From contig BCIC01000002.1 in the NCBI GenBank assembly GCA_001599835.1, forward strand, positions 3,856,056-3,920,055: 64,000 nt of DNA, read 5' to 3'. The notes beneath the pieces are model-generated. The model worked only from the letters and a program-made list of their open reading frames with translations. It was not told where the DNA came from and searched no databases. This document shows positions 46,074-59,472 of this stretch, one piece after another; position 1 is the stretch's first letter, and every line of letters starts with the position of its first letter. Origin of the DNA: Thermoascus crustaceus (Eukaryota; Ascomycota; Eurotiomycetes; Eurotiales; Thermoascaceae). The translations under genes were made by a program, and so were the position numbers.

Positions 46074-49000
46074 CGTACTCGACAGTTGGCCAGGAGGGTA
46101 GGCACGAATTCAGCGCCTTGGACAGTTGATCTTCCACATGAGTCACGCAGTATTTGCCAGTTTGCTCCTCATCTGGGATGCTTGATTCCAGTTTCGATGG
46201 CGAAATCAGAAGAGAATCTCGTCAGTTGGCACAGCAGGACGTACTTGGAGGAAGCTTAATAGAAGTATTATCCTTCGAAGATGTGGTCCAGACGACAATT
46301 ATACAGACTGACCAGCATCGAACTCAAGGTTGTGAGCGAGTTCAGCAATGCATCGCCGAGTAATAGGTTGGATCGATGAATGTAGGTGTCTTTGTCGAAG
46401 TTCCTATGCTATCTCTAAGTCAGTTGATCAGATCACACATAAGAAGTGCTATTATGCAGAACAGAACACTTAAAAAATGAGAATTATAGTGCCTCGTCCA
46501 GCAAGGAAGTAGCTAGGCATTAGTTGAATGGTCACAGCATAGGTATCCAGCCTGAATTGAGTCGCGTTGTCAGGACAGGACGATGTACTGGGGTACACAT
46601 ACTGCCGGGCACCCTAGGCAGGTAGGCATCAGCACACCACAATACCTAAAGCGAAGTAAACTCCAGTTAAACACCACCCCTAAAGTTTTACCTAACCTTA
46701 CCTAACAGCCCACCACTACAGTGACTCACACAGCCACTACAAGTACAGAGTACAGCTAAACACACCATAGACACAGCACAAGTCTACATCTACAGGTACC
46801 CAAGAAAAAGAAGGGTACCTACCTACCCACCGACGCCCTCTGGCCCCAAAATCTGCAGACAAAGCCTCGCGGGCCCAAACTCGGCTGCGGGGGAACGAAT
46901 TTCGCGGGCGCGGGAGCGGGAGGGCCCGTTTCCCCATACAAAGTGGGCCGGTTAGATTGGCCCGTTTTGTGGGCTACAAGGGGACTTAGGCATTTTGCAC
47001 CTCTCACTTCTCGGACCTAGTTGGCTGTGGGCGTTAGGCACACCGCTGGCCCTGCTGGGCGCAAGCAAATAAGCAGTGTTCTGGGTGTCTTGGGCTTTCG
47101 TCTTTAACTAACTGCCTTAACTGCAGGGCTGGTGTCTGCTTCGCCAAACAAACAGCACTGGCTGGACACCCCGCCCGCCCATCCACCCCACAATTCCCCA
47201 AGGGCAAACCCTATGCAAGTACAACAGGACAGTAGGTACTGCGCTGCGAATCTGCGACCGACCATTATCCGTATCAGGATATCCCCAACAACCCACAATG
47301 CAACACCCAACCCAATAAAAAAAAACTGACTATGACCAGACCAGACCAAAGAAAAAGAACAGAACAGAATAGAATAGAACAAAAGATCACCACTTACTCA
47401 ATTAGATGTAGAATCTATTAGCTAATACGTATCTCCTCCTCCTCCTCCTCCTCGATTCAGCTATTCGTTTTGACTTTCTTTGTCTTTCTACCTACCTAGA
47501 TACCTAACCATGTCAATCAATTCCTTTTCCTTTCAGGCGTTCCCTCCCTTTACTTACCATCTCCAGAGACGGAGACGCAAAGGGGGGAGAAAATGAGGAG
47601 ATAAGAGAGAAATGGATCAACGCCGTGCATAAGTCCATGTACATAATTTAGGTACCTTGACAATAACAATGACAGGCTCAGTCAGTCAGGATGACAAAGC
47701 AAGACCAAGACCCGTCTCAGCCAGACAAGGCTGAGTACCAGCACAGCACAGCACGGCACAGCCAGCGCGGCGTTGGGCACATACAAAGGGAGTACGGGGC
47801 ACAATGAATGAATGAATTAATTAATTAATTTAAATTAGCATATAGAAATTATCTGTTGGTGGCTTGCTCCGATCCTACACTAACTTAACTACTGTACAAA
47901 GAAGCGCACAAAAAAACATCTATTCTCAAAATTAAGCAGAAAAAAAAATCGATGTCCGGTGGAGAAAAGAAGACGCTCCCGGCTACTTTTTTTCTTAGCG
48001 TGTTGCCTCATCTTTGTTTTGTCCGTCTTTGTCTCCGCCGGATCTAGATCGGATGTACTGTACGGTAGATCCAAAGAAGCTAGGCTATTACTTTACAGAA
48101 TACGAACTACTTTCGGTGACGGAAATGGAAAAAAGAAAATGCACAATGATGTTGTTTGACGTTTTCAAGTCTGATTTTGATTCAAGACTCGGGTCTGCTA
48201 TGCTATGCTCTGGATGGCAGTGCAAACGCTATGCTAATGGGATCAAGATGACGCTAGGAAACAAGGAAATAACAACGCTCAGACGCTGTCGCTATGCTAT
48301 GCCATGAAAAAAAAACCGATGCTGGGTATTGAGGAAAAACACAAAAGGAAATCATACAGGACTTGGGGGTATATAACATGACGCTAGAAAAGACCCGAAA
48401 AACCCCGAAGAAACACCGTCGTCATGACGCCGGGCTCGTACACAAGAGCACCACAGAGTGACAACACAAACAGATAGACATGCAGGAGAGACTATGAGTC
48501 ATACAGAGATGGAGGGGTAGGAGGGGTAGAAGAGGGACATGCGGTGAGAAAGAAGAGCGATGATAGGACAAGAGGGAAGGTGGGATGTGTGCGGTGAGAG
48601 CGATAAGATAGAAGGTGCGAAGCGCCGAAAGCGACGAAAAGGGCGGTCGGGCAGCCAGCTGGCCGCCTCGGCCAGGAAGGCGGAGCGTCACCGTACCGTT
48701 TCGTACGGTATCGGCGTTCTGGACGGGTCACGGTATCAGGCCGACTTCACATGCTGCCTGCCATCCATGCGGATCCGGCGAGAATCCTTCGGTCGCAGAT
48801 CTCGGCTCTTCCATTGCAGGCGAACAGCGCGTGCTGCAGTCACTGGAAGACACGGCATCACACAGTTTCGTCACCGGCGTCCCCCCGTGGAGGCAGGCTC
48901 TGGGGAAGATGAGGTTCGGATACGTGGCTAGGCGGAAACGCTACCGGCACTGCCCATAGTTGCTGATCGCTGGGGTTGGTAATCCTGCGTCCATAGTTCG

Positions 49001-49168
49001 AAGGCTGCTAGCCGCCGTGATAGTTTTGGTTCGAAGTGACATTGTAGAGGGAAAGTCGCTCTCGTGTGGGGAGGTAATGTTCCAAAGTCGCTAGCGATGC
49101 GGATCGGGGGCGCCCGCGCTCATTTCCCAAACATCGCAACGTCGCAAAGGGAAAAAGGCGCATGCGGC
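46074..49168. other. Long intergenic region
   Basis: 3.1 kb with no supported gene. Contains many CCTACCTA/TAGG tracts, a CTC trinucleotide repeat at 47432-47454 and a GAAT/TTAA tandem at 47806-47830. The part nearest 49168 is presumably the 3' UTR of the next gene (minus strand). Confidence 0.5.
47432..47454. repeat. CTC trinucleotide repeat
   Basis: About seven to eight CTC units in non-coding sequence. Simple microsatellite. Confidence 0.8.
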
Positions 49169-49744
49169 TCACGCCCGCCGCTCCGATGCCGTCTTGGACG
49201 ATGATGACGTCGACCGGGGCTTCTTGCTGGGCACCGCTCGTCGCTTTCTGCGCCTCGAGTTCTCGCGCTCCGCAGCGGCCAGCTGGGCGACCCGGAGGGC
49301 CTGCTGTGCGCGCGCACGAGCGTGCACGTGGGTCAGGTATTGCATCCGTCGCTCGTCCTCTTCGGCTGCCGCGCGCATCATCTGGATCTGCTCCTCGGTG
49401 GTCAGGTCGGGCGCCCCGAAGACGGGGTCCACGGCTGCAGACTCCTCGTCGATGACGGCCTCCGAAGAGGCGGAGGAAAAGCCCTCGGGGAAGAGGTCCT
49501 CGTCAGAGAGGTAGGAGCTGGCACTCGACTCGGAGTCCCCGCTGGTCAGAGATGGCCGGTTGGGCCACGAGGGGAATGCGCACGAGCTGTTCAGTGATGT
49601 CGAGAAGGAAGACTTGCGCGGGGTGATGTCCAGAAGCCCGTCGTTGGGAGAGGGCGGCGGGGGTGGGGGAGGCAGCGAGGACGGCGAGGGAGAGGATGGC
49701 GTAGAGGACAGCATGCTGCTGCCAAAGCTGAAGCTGAATCGCAT
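49169..49744 (-). CDS. Small Ser/Pro-rich protein, unknown
   Basis: Single-exon frame of 191 residues. The start is the ATG of MRFSFSFGSSML; the frame extends upstream only through non-ATG codons, and a TATA-like box lies about 110 nt before it. The N-terminal half is Ser/Pro-rich with a proline run (SSLPPPPPPPSPND) and SSASSYLSDEDLFPEG, the middle is acidic, and the C-terminal part is an Ala/Arg-rich helix (LTTEEQIQMMRAAAEEDERR, then QALRVAQLAAAERENSRRRK) ending in a basic, Ser-rich tail that could direct it to the nucleus. The SYLSD-type block recalls unnamed Eurotiales proteins, but I cannot assign a function. Its upstream side is the 12-kb gene-free stretch. Confidence 0.7.
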   Translation of the reverse strand: MRFSFSFGSSMLSSTPSSPSPSSLPPPPPPPSPNDGLLDITPRKSSFSTSLNSSCAFPSWPNRPSLTSGDSESSASSYLSDEDLFPEGFSSASSEAVIDEESAAVDPVFGAPDLTTEEQIQMMRAAAEEDERRMQYLTHVHARARAQQALRVAQLAAAERENSRRRKRRAVPSKKPRSTSSSSKTASERRA

Positions 49745-49851
49745 GTTGACGAAGTGTGGTATTGTATGTGGAAGATGATTGAAGGGTATCAATCAGATAG
49801 AGTGGCTCGCGTGGTTGTTGATAGAGTTGCGACGACCAGGGGTGCGCGCAA

Positions 49852-49859
49852 CTTATATA
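49852..49859 (-). promoter_or_regulatory. TATA box of the 191-residue gene
   Basis: TATATAAG on the minus strand, about 110 nt upstream of the ATG at 49744, a fitting distance for a TATA box plus short leader. Sequence and spacing only. Confidence 0.5.
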
Positions 49860-52800
49860 GATGGGGTGGGATATAGATCTGAGAGACAAAGCGCCCTTGC
49901 GTGTGTGCCACAGATAAGGTGAAAGGCAGTGACAGCAAACAGACAAAGCAGGTATCCGGGAAGGAGGGCCGGCGATGTGATATAGGCCGGGGAAGATATG
50001 ACAGAACACCAGCGGTCAAGCGCGGAGATGAGGCGGAAGGGGCGGCCCGCTAAGGGATGTGCAGGGCGATGGGTGATAAATATGACAGCTCTGACAAGGC
50101 CCGATGCTTGTGCCTCGATATCTCACTTCAGCCCGCACCAGAGAAACGCGGTGTTGGGGGAGCGATCCCGTTGGAGCGTGGCCGTAAGCGGGCGCGGCGT
50201 TGCAGGCGTAGCAGCCAGATGACAGGCGCTGCGCAGATGATGCTCTTCAGCCCCGTCTGTCAAATTGCGGATTCTCGTGGTCTCGTTCGTCCAGGCGATC
50301 GAGACAGTCACCGGCCAAGGTCACGGTCACAGAGTAAATAGACTAATGCGGAATGCTTTGTTGCCGTTTGCGTGGCGTTGATCGCCGTCCGGTATGTTAT
50401 ATAAAGTCTACAGATCGAGCCTTATCTCGATGCGCAAGGGATGAGGCGGTGACCGGGAGGAATGCTGAGATCTAGATCGGTGTATCGATAGGACGGGCGA
50501 TCCGATGATGCGATATGATAATGCGGTGTCGTTGGCTTTTCCCTTTCCCCGCGAGTTGCGCTGGACTAATGCTGACTCGGATGCGGACTGGGCTGTCGCT
50601 GGGCCAAACACCGTCTCACAGCACAACGCGACGTGTCTGGTCTTTTCGTCGTGGTGGGATGTCACCGATCATCCGCGCTTCCAGCGGATACTTCGCAAGC
50701 AGTCAGGCAGCGAAGAACACGAAACCACGTCGGGGTGTAACGTGGTGTAAGCAGGCGTGCTGTCGGGGCCGATGATGATTTGATGCTTTGTGGTGTCGAA
50801 GGATAGAATTCTTGTTTCACTTGGATCGCGTGGCTCCTGCATTCACGGTGGGCACTGGTTCTCTATATACGACTTCCGCTGGACCTCGGAGTCGGCGACC
50901 CAGGAGAAAAAAAAAATTACCTACAAGCTCAACGGTCCGGTGTTCGACCCACCGTGTCTCAATCTACTGAATCCATCGTTGTCTTCCCCGTTAAACCATG
51001 GAGAGGTGGAGCTCGCTAACGAGGCCCATCCGTCCCTCCGGGTTATCCCCTAGCTAAGGCACACTTCCCCGGCAGAAACTCGTCCAGCCGTAACGTAACG
51101 GTCCTACGGACTTCGCGGACTTCGGCCCGCCGACCATTTTTCCCTTTTACCCGTCGAGCCTGCTTCCGGAGCAGACTTTCTACACTCTGGATACGGATGT
51201 ACTCTGGATAGAAAGGATAGAGATCTATGGGTCTCACATCGCAGAGTCTACATCTTGTTCCAACTGACTCCCCCAGAGCTTGGTACATCGCCTGGTCTGT
51301 CGGATGAGAGCAGGGTACAGGGATATCGGGTAGGGCACGGAGGATGCTCGGAGAACGCCAATCGACTGGGTACGCGAAATCGCAAGGCGGGACCCAAAAA
51401 GAGGGAAACTCTTGACAACGGACTCTGCTCCGGCGGTCCCAAGCGACAGGAGAAGCTGCCAGAGTCGGTTACGATCTCCTCCAGCCCTAGCCTCCTCGAT
51501 TTTCCACATGGCCGCGAAGCCCCGTTTAGCCCCCTCGGGGAAGTCGACCCCCTTCCGCTTGGCACGTCCCCGGCCCGTCTCGCTGGATGCCCGAGCAAGA
51601 AAATAATTGATCGTCGCGCGCTCCTGAAAATATTATCAGTCTGCTCCTTCTTAGGGCGTCCCCTGCGTGTCAAAAATAATCGATCAACGGCACTGTCGTC
51701 CCGAGAATCCGATTAGCCCGAGTTAGGGGCGTCGATGGCGCGTCCTTTGATTAATCGATGGCATTTGACTATATACAGACCAAATTCTAGAACCCTGGTA
51801 TGTGATGATCAGCTAGAGTACGCAATCCTGGCACCCAGAACGGCGTGTTTTCCGGCGCAGGAGCCAGGAGCAGTTGATCCGTGATGCATCGAGGATCACA
51901 TACCCGCGTCGCTGGTTCGTGGATATGATCCGGCCATCCTCCGCCCCCTGTGGCCATGCGGCGCTGCTCCAATGACACGGGCTTCATCCGAACGTCTTGC
52001 TCCTTTTGGGAGTTCTACCCAGAACAGGGCTGGCGTCGCGGCTTTGTATCCCTGTTTCCGCGGCCGCCCATGCTCGCTAGCAGGTACCTGCTACCAGCGT
52101 TGTGGGAGAGACGATGCTTTCTGATTCCTGAGCTCTCTCTCATATGATCATATCACTCCTGATTATTATTTCCTATCGAGCACCGATAGAAAATGTCAAT
52201 GCTCTCGCGTACGCTGCAGGAGACAGGGATCCTGTGACTAGTCTCTTTGTCTGTCGCGGTTCCTTTGCCCTGGGAAACCCAAAAAATCCTCCTAGTCCGG
52301 AGCTTTCATTGTCAGGCATTCAGGCCTCAAACGTTGGACGATAATCCTCGACAGTGCGCACACAAGCTACAACTCCGGCCTGGCAAATCATGTGTGTACT
52401 GTACCTTTTCTCGTCCGCTGCATATGACAGCACTCGACATCCCGATCGGAAAGCTTGCCCCAACCCGATGCAGTCGTCCGTACGGAGCACCCGACCTGCA
52501 TATGTCCTGTACGTCTAGACCGTGCAGCGTGCAGCGTGCAGCGTGCATTCCCGCACACCCACTTCTCTTCATGCAAGATAGACAAACGACAGTGCGACAT
52601 CCTTCCTTCGATCTTTCCCGGCCATTGGTTCCCAAGAAGCGGTGATTCACCGCCTTGGGCCGCGATCTGTTAAGCTCTTTGAGCCTGACGGGGACGGGTG
52701 CGCCGTAGGATCCGCAATTTGTATTGGACGCTCCACGATCCCCGGGCGCGGGAAGCGCCTTTGTCCCACTTTTTCGGTCTTCTTTGTAAATTGCCCTTTT

Positions 52801-54291
52801 TTCTCACCTTCGAAGGCCGTTCTTCGGCCGTTCTCCGCTTGATGATCGCCCTAAAGGCTAATTAAAAAAATTTTTTTTCCTTTTCTTTCACCATGACGGG
52901 TCAAGCACTGACAGGCTCGACCCTGCACCGTGCAGGCAGCTAAACAAGCAACAGCAAAATTCTGCAATGCAGAGCCCGGACTGGCACTGTCGTTGACAAC
53001 AGCCCTGCTTGTATGTAGTCTGTTCGATGACTTGTTGGAGTGTCGCACATTATTATTATTATCGTCTGCAATTATTGCATTATCTGGCTGCAGGGTTAAC
53101 AACATGCGGTGAAAACGTGGCCCTAGTTGGCCAGTGACAGCTCATCCCCAACCAATTCAATTCCCATCCGAAACGGAGATTCAACAACGAAAATTATTTC
53201 CATCCGGACGAGTTCTCTTTCAACAGGACTGTTTGCTGTGTACTGTACAAAAAAAATCTTGCTCTCGACCGCGATTGGCGAACGATAATAACCATAGTTT
53301 GATTGTATGGCGGCCCGCATTCTCCGCGCGCGCGCCCGGCGCTCCGACCCGAAATTATCCTCTTTTCCCCCTCGGTAACTTCCCCGGTAGAGAGGAAGTA
53401 GTCGAGTCAACCAGCGGTCCGAGAGAGACTTCAAACCCCAGGCTAGCAACAACAACAACAACACCTGCACCAGGACCGTGTGATGAAGCGCATAATTATG
53501 TAAGAGTCATGCATTGGGGCGATCTTACTCAGATGGTTCAGGTAAACCCACATTCTCGGCCCTGCTGGTCGCCTTATGGAGTGACTCCAGTTTTTTTTTT
53601 TTTCTTTTTTTTCCTTTCCCACCGATCTCCGCGTGGGGTGGGTGTCAAGCGCGTTGCGCCCGTGTTATTCAGCACATCCACCACCTCCCATCTTATGCAA
53701 CAGCTTCAGCTTTGATTGACGGTGTAATAATAATAATAATAACAGGTGATAAAAGTAATCATCGGGGATGCAAGGCATCTCATCCGTAAGCTTATTTCAC
53801 ACAGTGCACATGAGCTCGAAATAGCATTCGTGCCACAAGTAGGGAAAGCCACCTTTGGGAATGTGAATAGACTTTTTCCTTGCATGTGCCTGCGATCTGA
53901 ATAGGGCTGAGATTTTTCTTTTTATTGCGGTGTAACTCAGGGCATTATCCTAATCCAGACCTTGGTCTCTGTGGTGGTGCGTTGTGCGTCGTGCATAAAA
54001 TATATAGATCGGATATACATATACTAAGATCAGCTGTGAGGTACATGCACCACACCAATTTCTATCCCCTTAAGCTGCGATTCTCTTTTCTTATCGGTAA
54101 TTCCATTCCTGCGATTTTCGTTTTACGATCCTGCTTGAGAGTCTAGAATCAGGTCGTCTAATTTCGCGGTGCATTCATCACATCTGTATCTGCACCCTAC
54201 ACCAAAAGTGCCCAGGGTATCGGATTAGCCGGAAGATCTCATCTCAATCTTACATTAGTACATGCACATCATGTTCCGCATCCTCAGGTCG

Positions 54292-54316
54292 GACAGACAG
54301 ACAGACAGACAGACAG
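54292..54316. repeat. CAGA tetranucleotide repeat
   Basis: About six CAGA units in the 12-kb gene-free region. Simple microsatellite. Confidence 0.85.
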
Positions 54317-54887
54317 AGGTCCATGCTTAAGTTCCCGGGGATGTCAACGAGTCCTTTCTCTATCGCTTTTGTGCGACGGTACCTCCGCACGGATAATTGT
54401 CTGCGCATTTTCGAGATCGGTGTACGCCTGCTTTTGCTGCTGCGATATGCGAAATGGCCTACATACATAACACACACACATCTGGAATGTTTTGTTGAAG
54501 CAAGGTACTCACTGTACAGCATGAACTTTAATTGTGTTTGAGACATCAGAACAATAATGTCCATTAGGATCTCATCCTACTTTACTATACAGTTTGGCTC
54601 GCAATGTGATATAATCCAGACCAGTCCGATCCAGTCCGACCTGATCCGGGGTCCGATCTATTCCGATCTGATCCAGACTGAGGGAATGCCAAAAACTGCA
54701 AGATTAAACTTTACCTAAACTACGCCCGGCAGGCAGGTAGGCAGGAACTTGCGGAAATTGGGAATTGGATTTCAACCTAGGCCAAATTCTGAAGATTATC
54801 TTTTACCAGTTCCGTGAGTGGCGACAAAGATAGTATAGTACCCCGTACCTAAGGTATCTATCCATGGATCTCGGATGATCGACCGAT

Positions 54888-54910
54888 TACCTACCTAGGT
54901 TAGGTAGGTA
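54888..54910. repeat. 10-bp inverted repeat of CCTA/TAGG units
   Basis: TACCTACCTA at 54888-54897 and TAGGTAGGTA at 54901-54910 are reverse complements around GGT. It arises from the CCTACCTAGGTAGG-type low-complexity tracts common in this window. Confidence 0.6.
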
Positions 54911-55716
54911 GGTAGTTTACCTTCCTTTCCTACCTAGGTTATCGGTCTTTAGTTCTAGTCTGGCTCCATCTCCGAAGTTCCCCGGTGCCCCGTAACTTTA
55001 AAAGACCTATACCCCGGACAGAGGAGGTAGGTGGTGTGGAGACCCGGAGTAGGTCGGAGCTCAGTAAGGGGGGATTAGGTTAAACTTAGGGGCTGACCAT
55101 CGGGTTGGGTTGGGAGCCTTTGGCATCTCGATTGCCGGTTGAATTTCTGCCGCGACGGGAGGTGTTACCCGACGGCCCGGATCCCGATGAATGAATGTAC
55201 TGTAATGTTGTAGGGTTGCTGTTGTACGTGTCGTATGTGAGGCGAGGCGATCTGGAGTATGGGGTACTTTTCTCACTTGGCTTATCTGTCCTCGAATTAT
55301 TCGTACAGAGTACATCCGTACCGATGCAATCTGACGCCAAAATGCCCTGTAACAGGTACCTATGCATGCAGATAGGATTTCCTTTTCTCCGATGTACATG
55401 TACATACGGAGTTACTTACCCTCGGGCGGAACTTGAACATCGGATCGCCCTGGCCTTGCTGGCACAGCTGGTTGATTGAGTTTTCGAGTCTTCCCACCGC
55501 CGGCTCGCCTCATTCATGCCTTATCTGAGCGTGGCGTCTGTCAAGTCGACAAGCGCGTAGTCATTCAGGCGGGGATCGTCGATGATCATCGTCATTGGGT
55601 TGACTGTATCCAGCCAGTACATTGGATGTCTACGCAGTATCTGTACCAGGTATGCGGATCCGATCCGAAGTCCTATGCTAACGCGCTTGGGTACGTAACC
55701 CCGTACTCTGGACAAG

Positions 55717-55736
55717 TAGGTAGGTAGGTAGGTAGG
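55717..55736. repeat. TAGG tetranucleotide repeat
   Basis: Five TAGG units in the gene-free region. Simple microsatellite. Confidence 0.85.
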
Positions 55737-58304
55737 CTGGTATGCATGGGGTTCAACACCCCGCGTCACTCACTCCCTGAGATTCTCTCTGACAGGCGGT
55801 GTCTCAGCTCGACACGCTTCACGTCAAGGGTGGCTAGTAGCATGCCGGCAGCTTACCCTACTTCGCAACTCCGCACAAAAAAAAAAAAATCAAAATGACC
55901 GAGCGCAAGTCAGACTCAATTATGTTTCTACCCTGAACAGAGACACGATTATGTGAAAAGCTGTCATGGGCTCATGGGCAAGCTGCGGTCAGTGCGCTCA
56001 GACATTTTATTAACAATGATATGACATGACAATGCAAGCTGCCAGCTGGCAGGTGCAGTGGTTTACTGGCAACCATTAAAAAACTATCGAGTATCGAATC
56101 GACTTTCCATAATGCACATCTAACCGAGCGCTGTTCTTTCCGCGTTGTGCGCGCTGTGCGCACCCTTTGTTCGTGAGTCGAGACTCGCCCGTTCGCGGGA
56201 ACTTGCCTCGACTATTTGTTGGACGGGAATGTTGGTATGTGATATGTGTGTGTGCCCCGCTGCGCCTGACTGGTAACAATACTTGATTCATCAACAATTA
56301 ATAAATTAAAAGAGAGGTGGAACAAAGGACGGATGGTTTGTTGCATGGTTATACGGTGTAGCTCGTGGTTTTGATCAAATCAAGTATTTGAGAATTTGAG
56401 AAAACGAGGATCTCCGCACCTCACAGGCCTCAGCTCAGCTATCTCCCTTCCCACCGCCACTGTCAATGTGACAGATTCTGCCACCCCGGGCGCGCATTCT
56501 TTTTGTTAGACGAGTCAGACAAGCACAAACAATACAGGATCTCCACCCCCACTCCCCGGCTTCCCCGTTCTGCGGCCCAGCCTGTCGGGTTCCTGTGGCT
56601 TGCAAGGGGGTGGCGCCTGGCGGCCTTGGGGGCTGTGTGTGGCTTTAAAGGATCGGCGTTCAAACTATTTATTGTTTATTCCTGGATGTCGATCTATTAA
56701 GTCCCAGTGGCAGTCAACTGCTCTTGTTGTTATGCACACGCGCCACGGACCAATCCGCCCCGGAATCGCCCTCCCGGGGCGCTTCTTCACGACGGCTTCG
56801 TTGATGTGCCGAGGCTTGAGTGATGGTTATTGTCATTGACCAGGACTCCGATACGGAGACTGCCGGTCACGTTGGAGTTTGCTGTATGGCATAGCTGGAG
56901 TCTGGAGTAGAGAGGGCCTGAATGGTGATGAGCCTCTCTTCCTCCTTTCTAATAGATACCTAGGTACAGACCTATGGTCCTATTATTTTGTTCCGTCTAG
57001 GCAGCGCTTTTCGCGCGTCACATATATCCCACAGTGTCTTGCTGCTATTGGATTCTAATGGCTATGTCTGCCTGGCGGTGCTGTACAGTAGCATCTTCGG
57101 GGCCGACGTGGTGGGCATCTTGTGATCTTTGCCCCTTTTTCACCCGGATGCTGTCTGTCGGTCATTCTGTTGTCGTCTCTCGTTGGTGATGAGCATGACA
57201 GATGATGTCTCATTGTGATTATTGCTTACGCAGCACTGCTTACTACGCAATACTACATAGTTAACATACGTTAACGGCTTTTGGGCTCTATAGGCCCTCC
57301 TTGTTTTCAAGCCAGTATGGGTGTCACCCAGTCTGTTACTCCGGATTGCTGCTGCTGATGTGGGAAAGGGGGGGGGCGGTTCCCTTAGTGAAACCAAGTA
57401 TGCGGAGTACTCCGGACTCCGGTAACTCAGATTATTATTGTTGTTGTTGTTGTCATCGTCAAAGGAATGCCTAACTTCCAGAAATCAGGCAGAATCGGCA
57501 TCAAGATGCAAGATCTTGCTTGAGATGGAGCCCACCGACGTAGGTAACTCTACAGATTGGCTTATCTGCGGTATCTATCGGGATGTGCCCCGTGCCTTGG
57601 TTATCTGGCATAAATCTTGGAAATCTTTGCTGCTTGACTGCATGCGCCAGCCACACACTCTGCATATTATTCTGGCATCTGCAACTTGAAACCTGAAACA
57701 CTGTCTTCTTGTTGACTTCCTGCTCTGATGTACTGTACATGTACATTTACACTTACACTCCTTGCAGAATTAAGACCTCTCGTGTGTGTCTGTGTGCAGA
57801 CCTGGATTGCCACAGCATCGTCCGCATCAAGCACATATGACTCACTCAACTCGGATATCCTGTTGTTTGTGTGAGAGCCGCGTTGCATTGCCGTAAATAC
57901 TCGTATTCTCTACGTCCGTAAGGGGACGTTGCAACGAGACTATTCAGACTGCCACAACCACCGCCTGATCCAAGCTCCAGTTTCTTCTTCTCGGCCGAAA
58001 TTACGTGCTAACTACTGGGGTCTGGATGTTCGATGATGGCGTCATCGCAGATTGTTTGTATGTGGATCGGTATCATATCGACTATTCATCGAGGCAAATT
58101 TACGGAATCGACTTCGCACGCTTGGACGTGCAATAATAATGATCACTCGACATCCAATTTGCCCTGTGGTTCTATGTATGGAGAGAGAGAGTTCACTTGC
58201 ACGGGTTGTCGTCTTGGTCTTCCTGAGCACCAACCAAAGTACTCTGTAACCCCTGAAGTTTGAACCGAGGCCGAAGCCCTATCACTTAGGTACCTGGGTA
58301 CCCA

Positions 58305-58329
58305 TCACACACACACACACACACACACA
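58305..58329. repeat. CA microsatellite
   Basis: About twelve CA units followed by a further interrupted CA run. Non-coding. Confidence 0.85.
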
Positions 58330-59445
58330 ACACACACCGCATCGCAACTCGTTGCACCCCGTCCGATCTTCAGCATTATTATTGTCCTTGAAGGAAAGGA
58401 TCCAGTCACTATCAGTCCATTGTATCGGAGCGGCAATGATGCTCGCTCCATAGGTCGTTGCCGAAAAAGAAAAGTGTTCCCGATGGATGACGGATGCCCT
58501 CCCGCCCTCCGCGGGGCTGAAGAAGAATTGGGGGCCGGGAGCGGAAGCTGCCCGAGCTACCTACCTAACCCACTGGTTCGTATGGATGGTACGGTAAGAT
58601 TTGTTCCAGTATTACGTGAAACGGGGTAGGTTACAGTCTATATTGGGTAGTAGGTGGGTGCTTACCCTGCACGGGGTAAATTGCGCCATCTATCCATCCT
58701 GATGATTAAGGCCGGACGTCTCTTCGGGCGCGATGAGTGAGATTTTCAGGTAGGGTACCCATCCAGAGGTCAGGAGGTATGAGGTGGTATGTAGTAGCTA
58801 CGATGTTCTTCCGTCGGTCTGCGGAAATCTCGAACATTGAAAGAGTCGCCGACCTTCACACAGGCTAGATAGGGGGGGAATTCCCGATATCTTCCCGCGA
58901 GGTTGCCCCCTCCTAGGTAGGTAGGAGTTGGGTAGTAGTGATCTTGTCTCTCCCGCCAGAATAAATATTATGCCGCTTGAGCCTTGTTCCCCGGTCCTCA
59001 TGCGGAGAAAGAAGCCCCGTCCGCTATTTGTTCGGTTGAGGTCCTCCGTACACGTAGATTAGATAGCCTTCTCCAACGCGGAGAGAATGATGCCACGATA
59101 ATCTCCCTCAATGGAGAGGAGGTAGAAATCATCCACAATAATAATCCAGATATTGTACAATTATGTACCGCATACATAAGCTGCATAAGAACCCGCATGC
59201 GGAGAGCCTCCTGCCGGGATATTCTCTTGCTCGCCGACCAGAGAGACAGGTTCGTCGGAGACCGTTCCGCATCTTCTCCGCATGTCAGGTGCGGGGAAAG
59301 GTCCTGCCCCCCCGGATAGGCCACCCACCGCCATCCGCCTAACATAGCACTCCAGCCGTGTTATCCCGACATGGAACGGCAATCTCCGGATCTCCTCAGC
59401 AGGTGGATGGACGGGTCGAGACAGGATATGGTACGGAGTACACAA

Positions 59446-59472
59446 CACCGACGACAAGAACGGTCGTCGGTG
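59446..59472. repeat. 10-bp perfect inverted repeat
   Basis: CACCGACGAC (59446-59455) and GTCGTCGGTG (59463-59472) with a 7-nt loop. About one repeat of this size is expected by chance in the window. Confidence 0.6.

Noticed and set aside
51248..51673. 141-codon minus-strand frame with a small mirror frame on the plus strand
   Set aside because: Both strands are open because of GC bias; no motif, no splice partner, no supporting context.
53134..53715. 193-codon plus-strand frame
   Set aside because: Begins with GTG, runs through poly-T and poly-AAC simple sequence, and has no recognisable domain.
55393..57745. Two TGTACATGTACA palindromes as a regulatory pair
   Set aside because: A 12-bp palindrome of alternating composition is common in TACA-rich intergenic DNA; 2.3 kb spacing gives no reason to link them.
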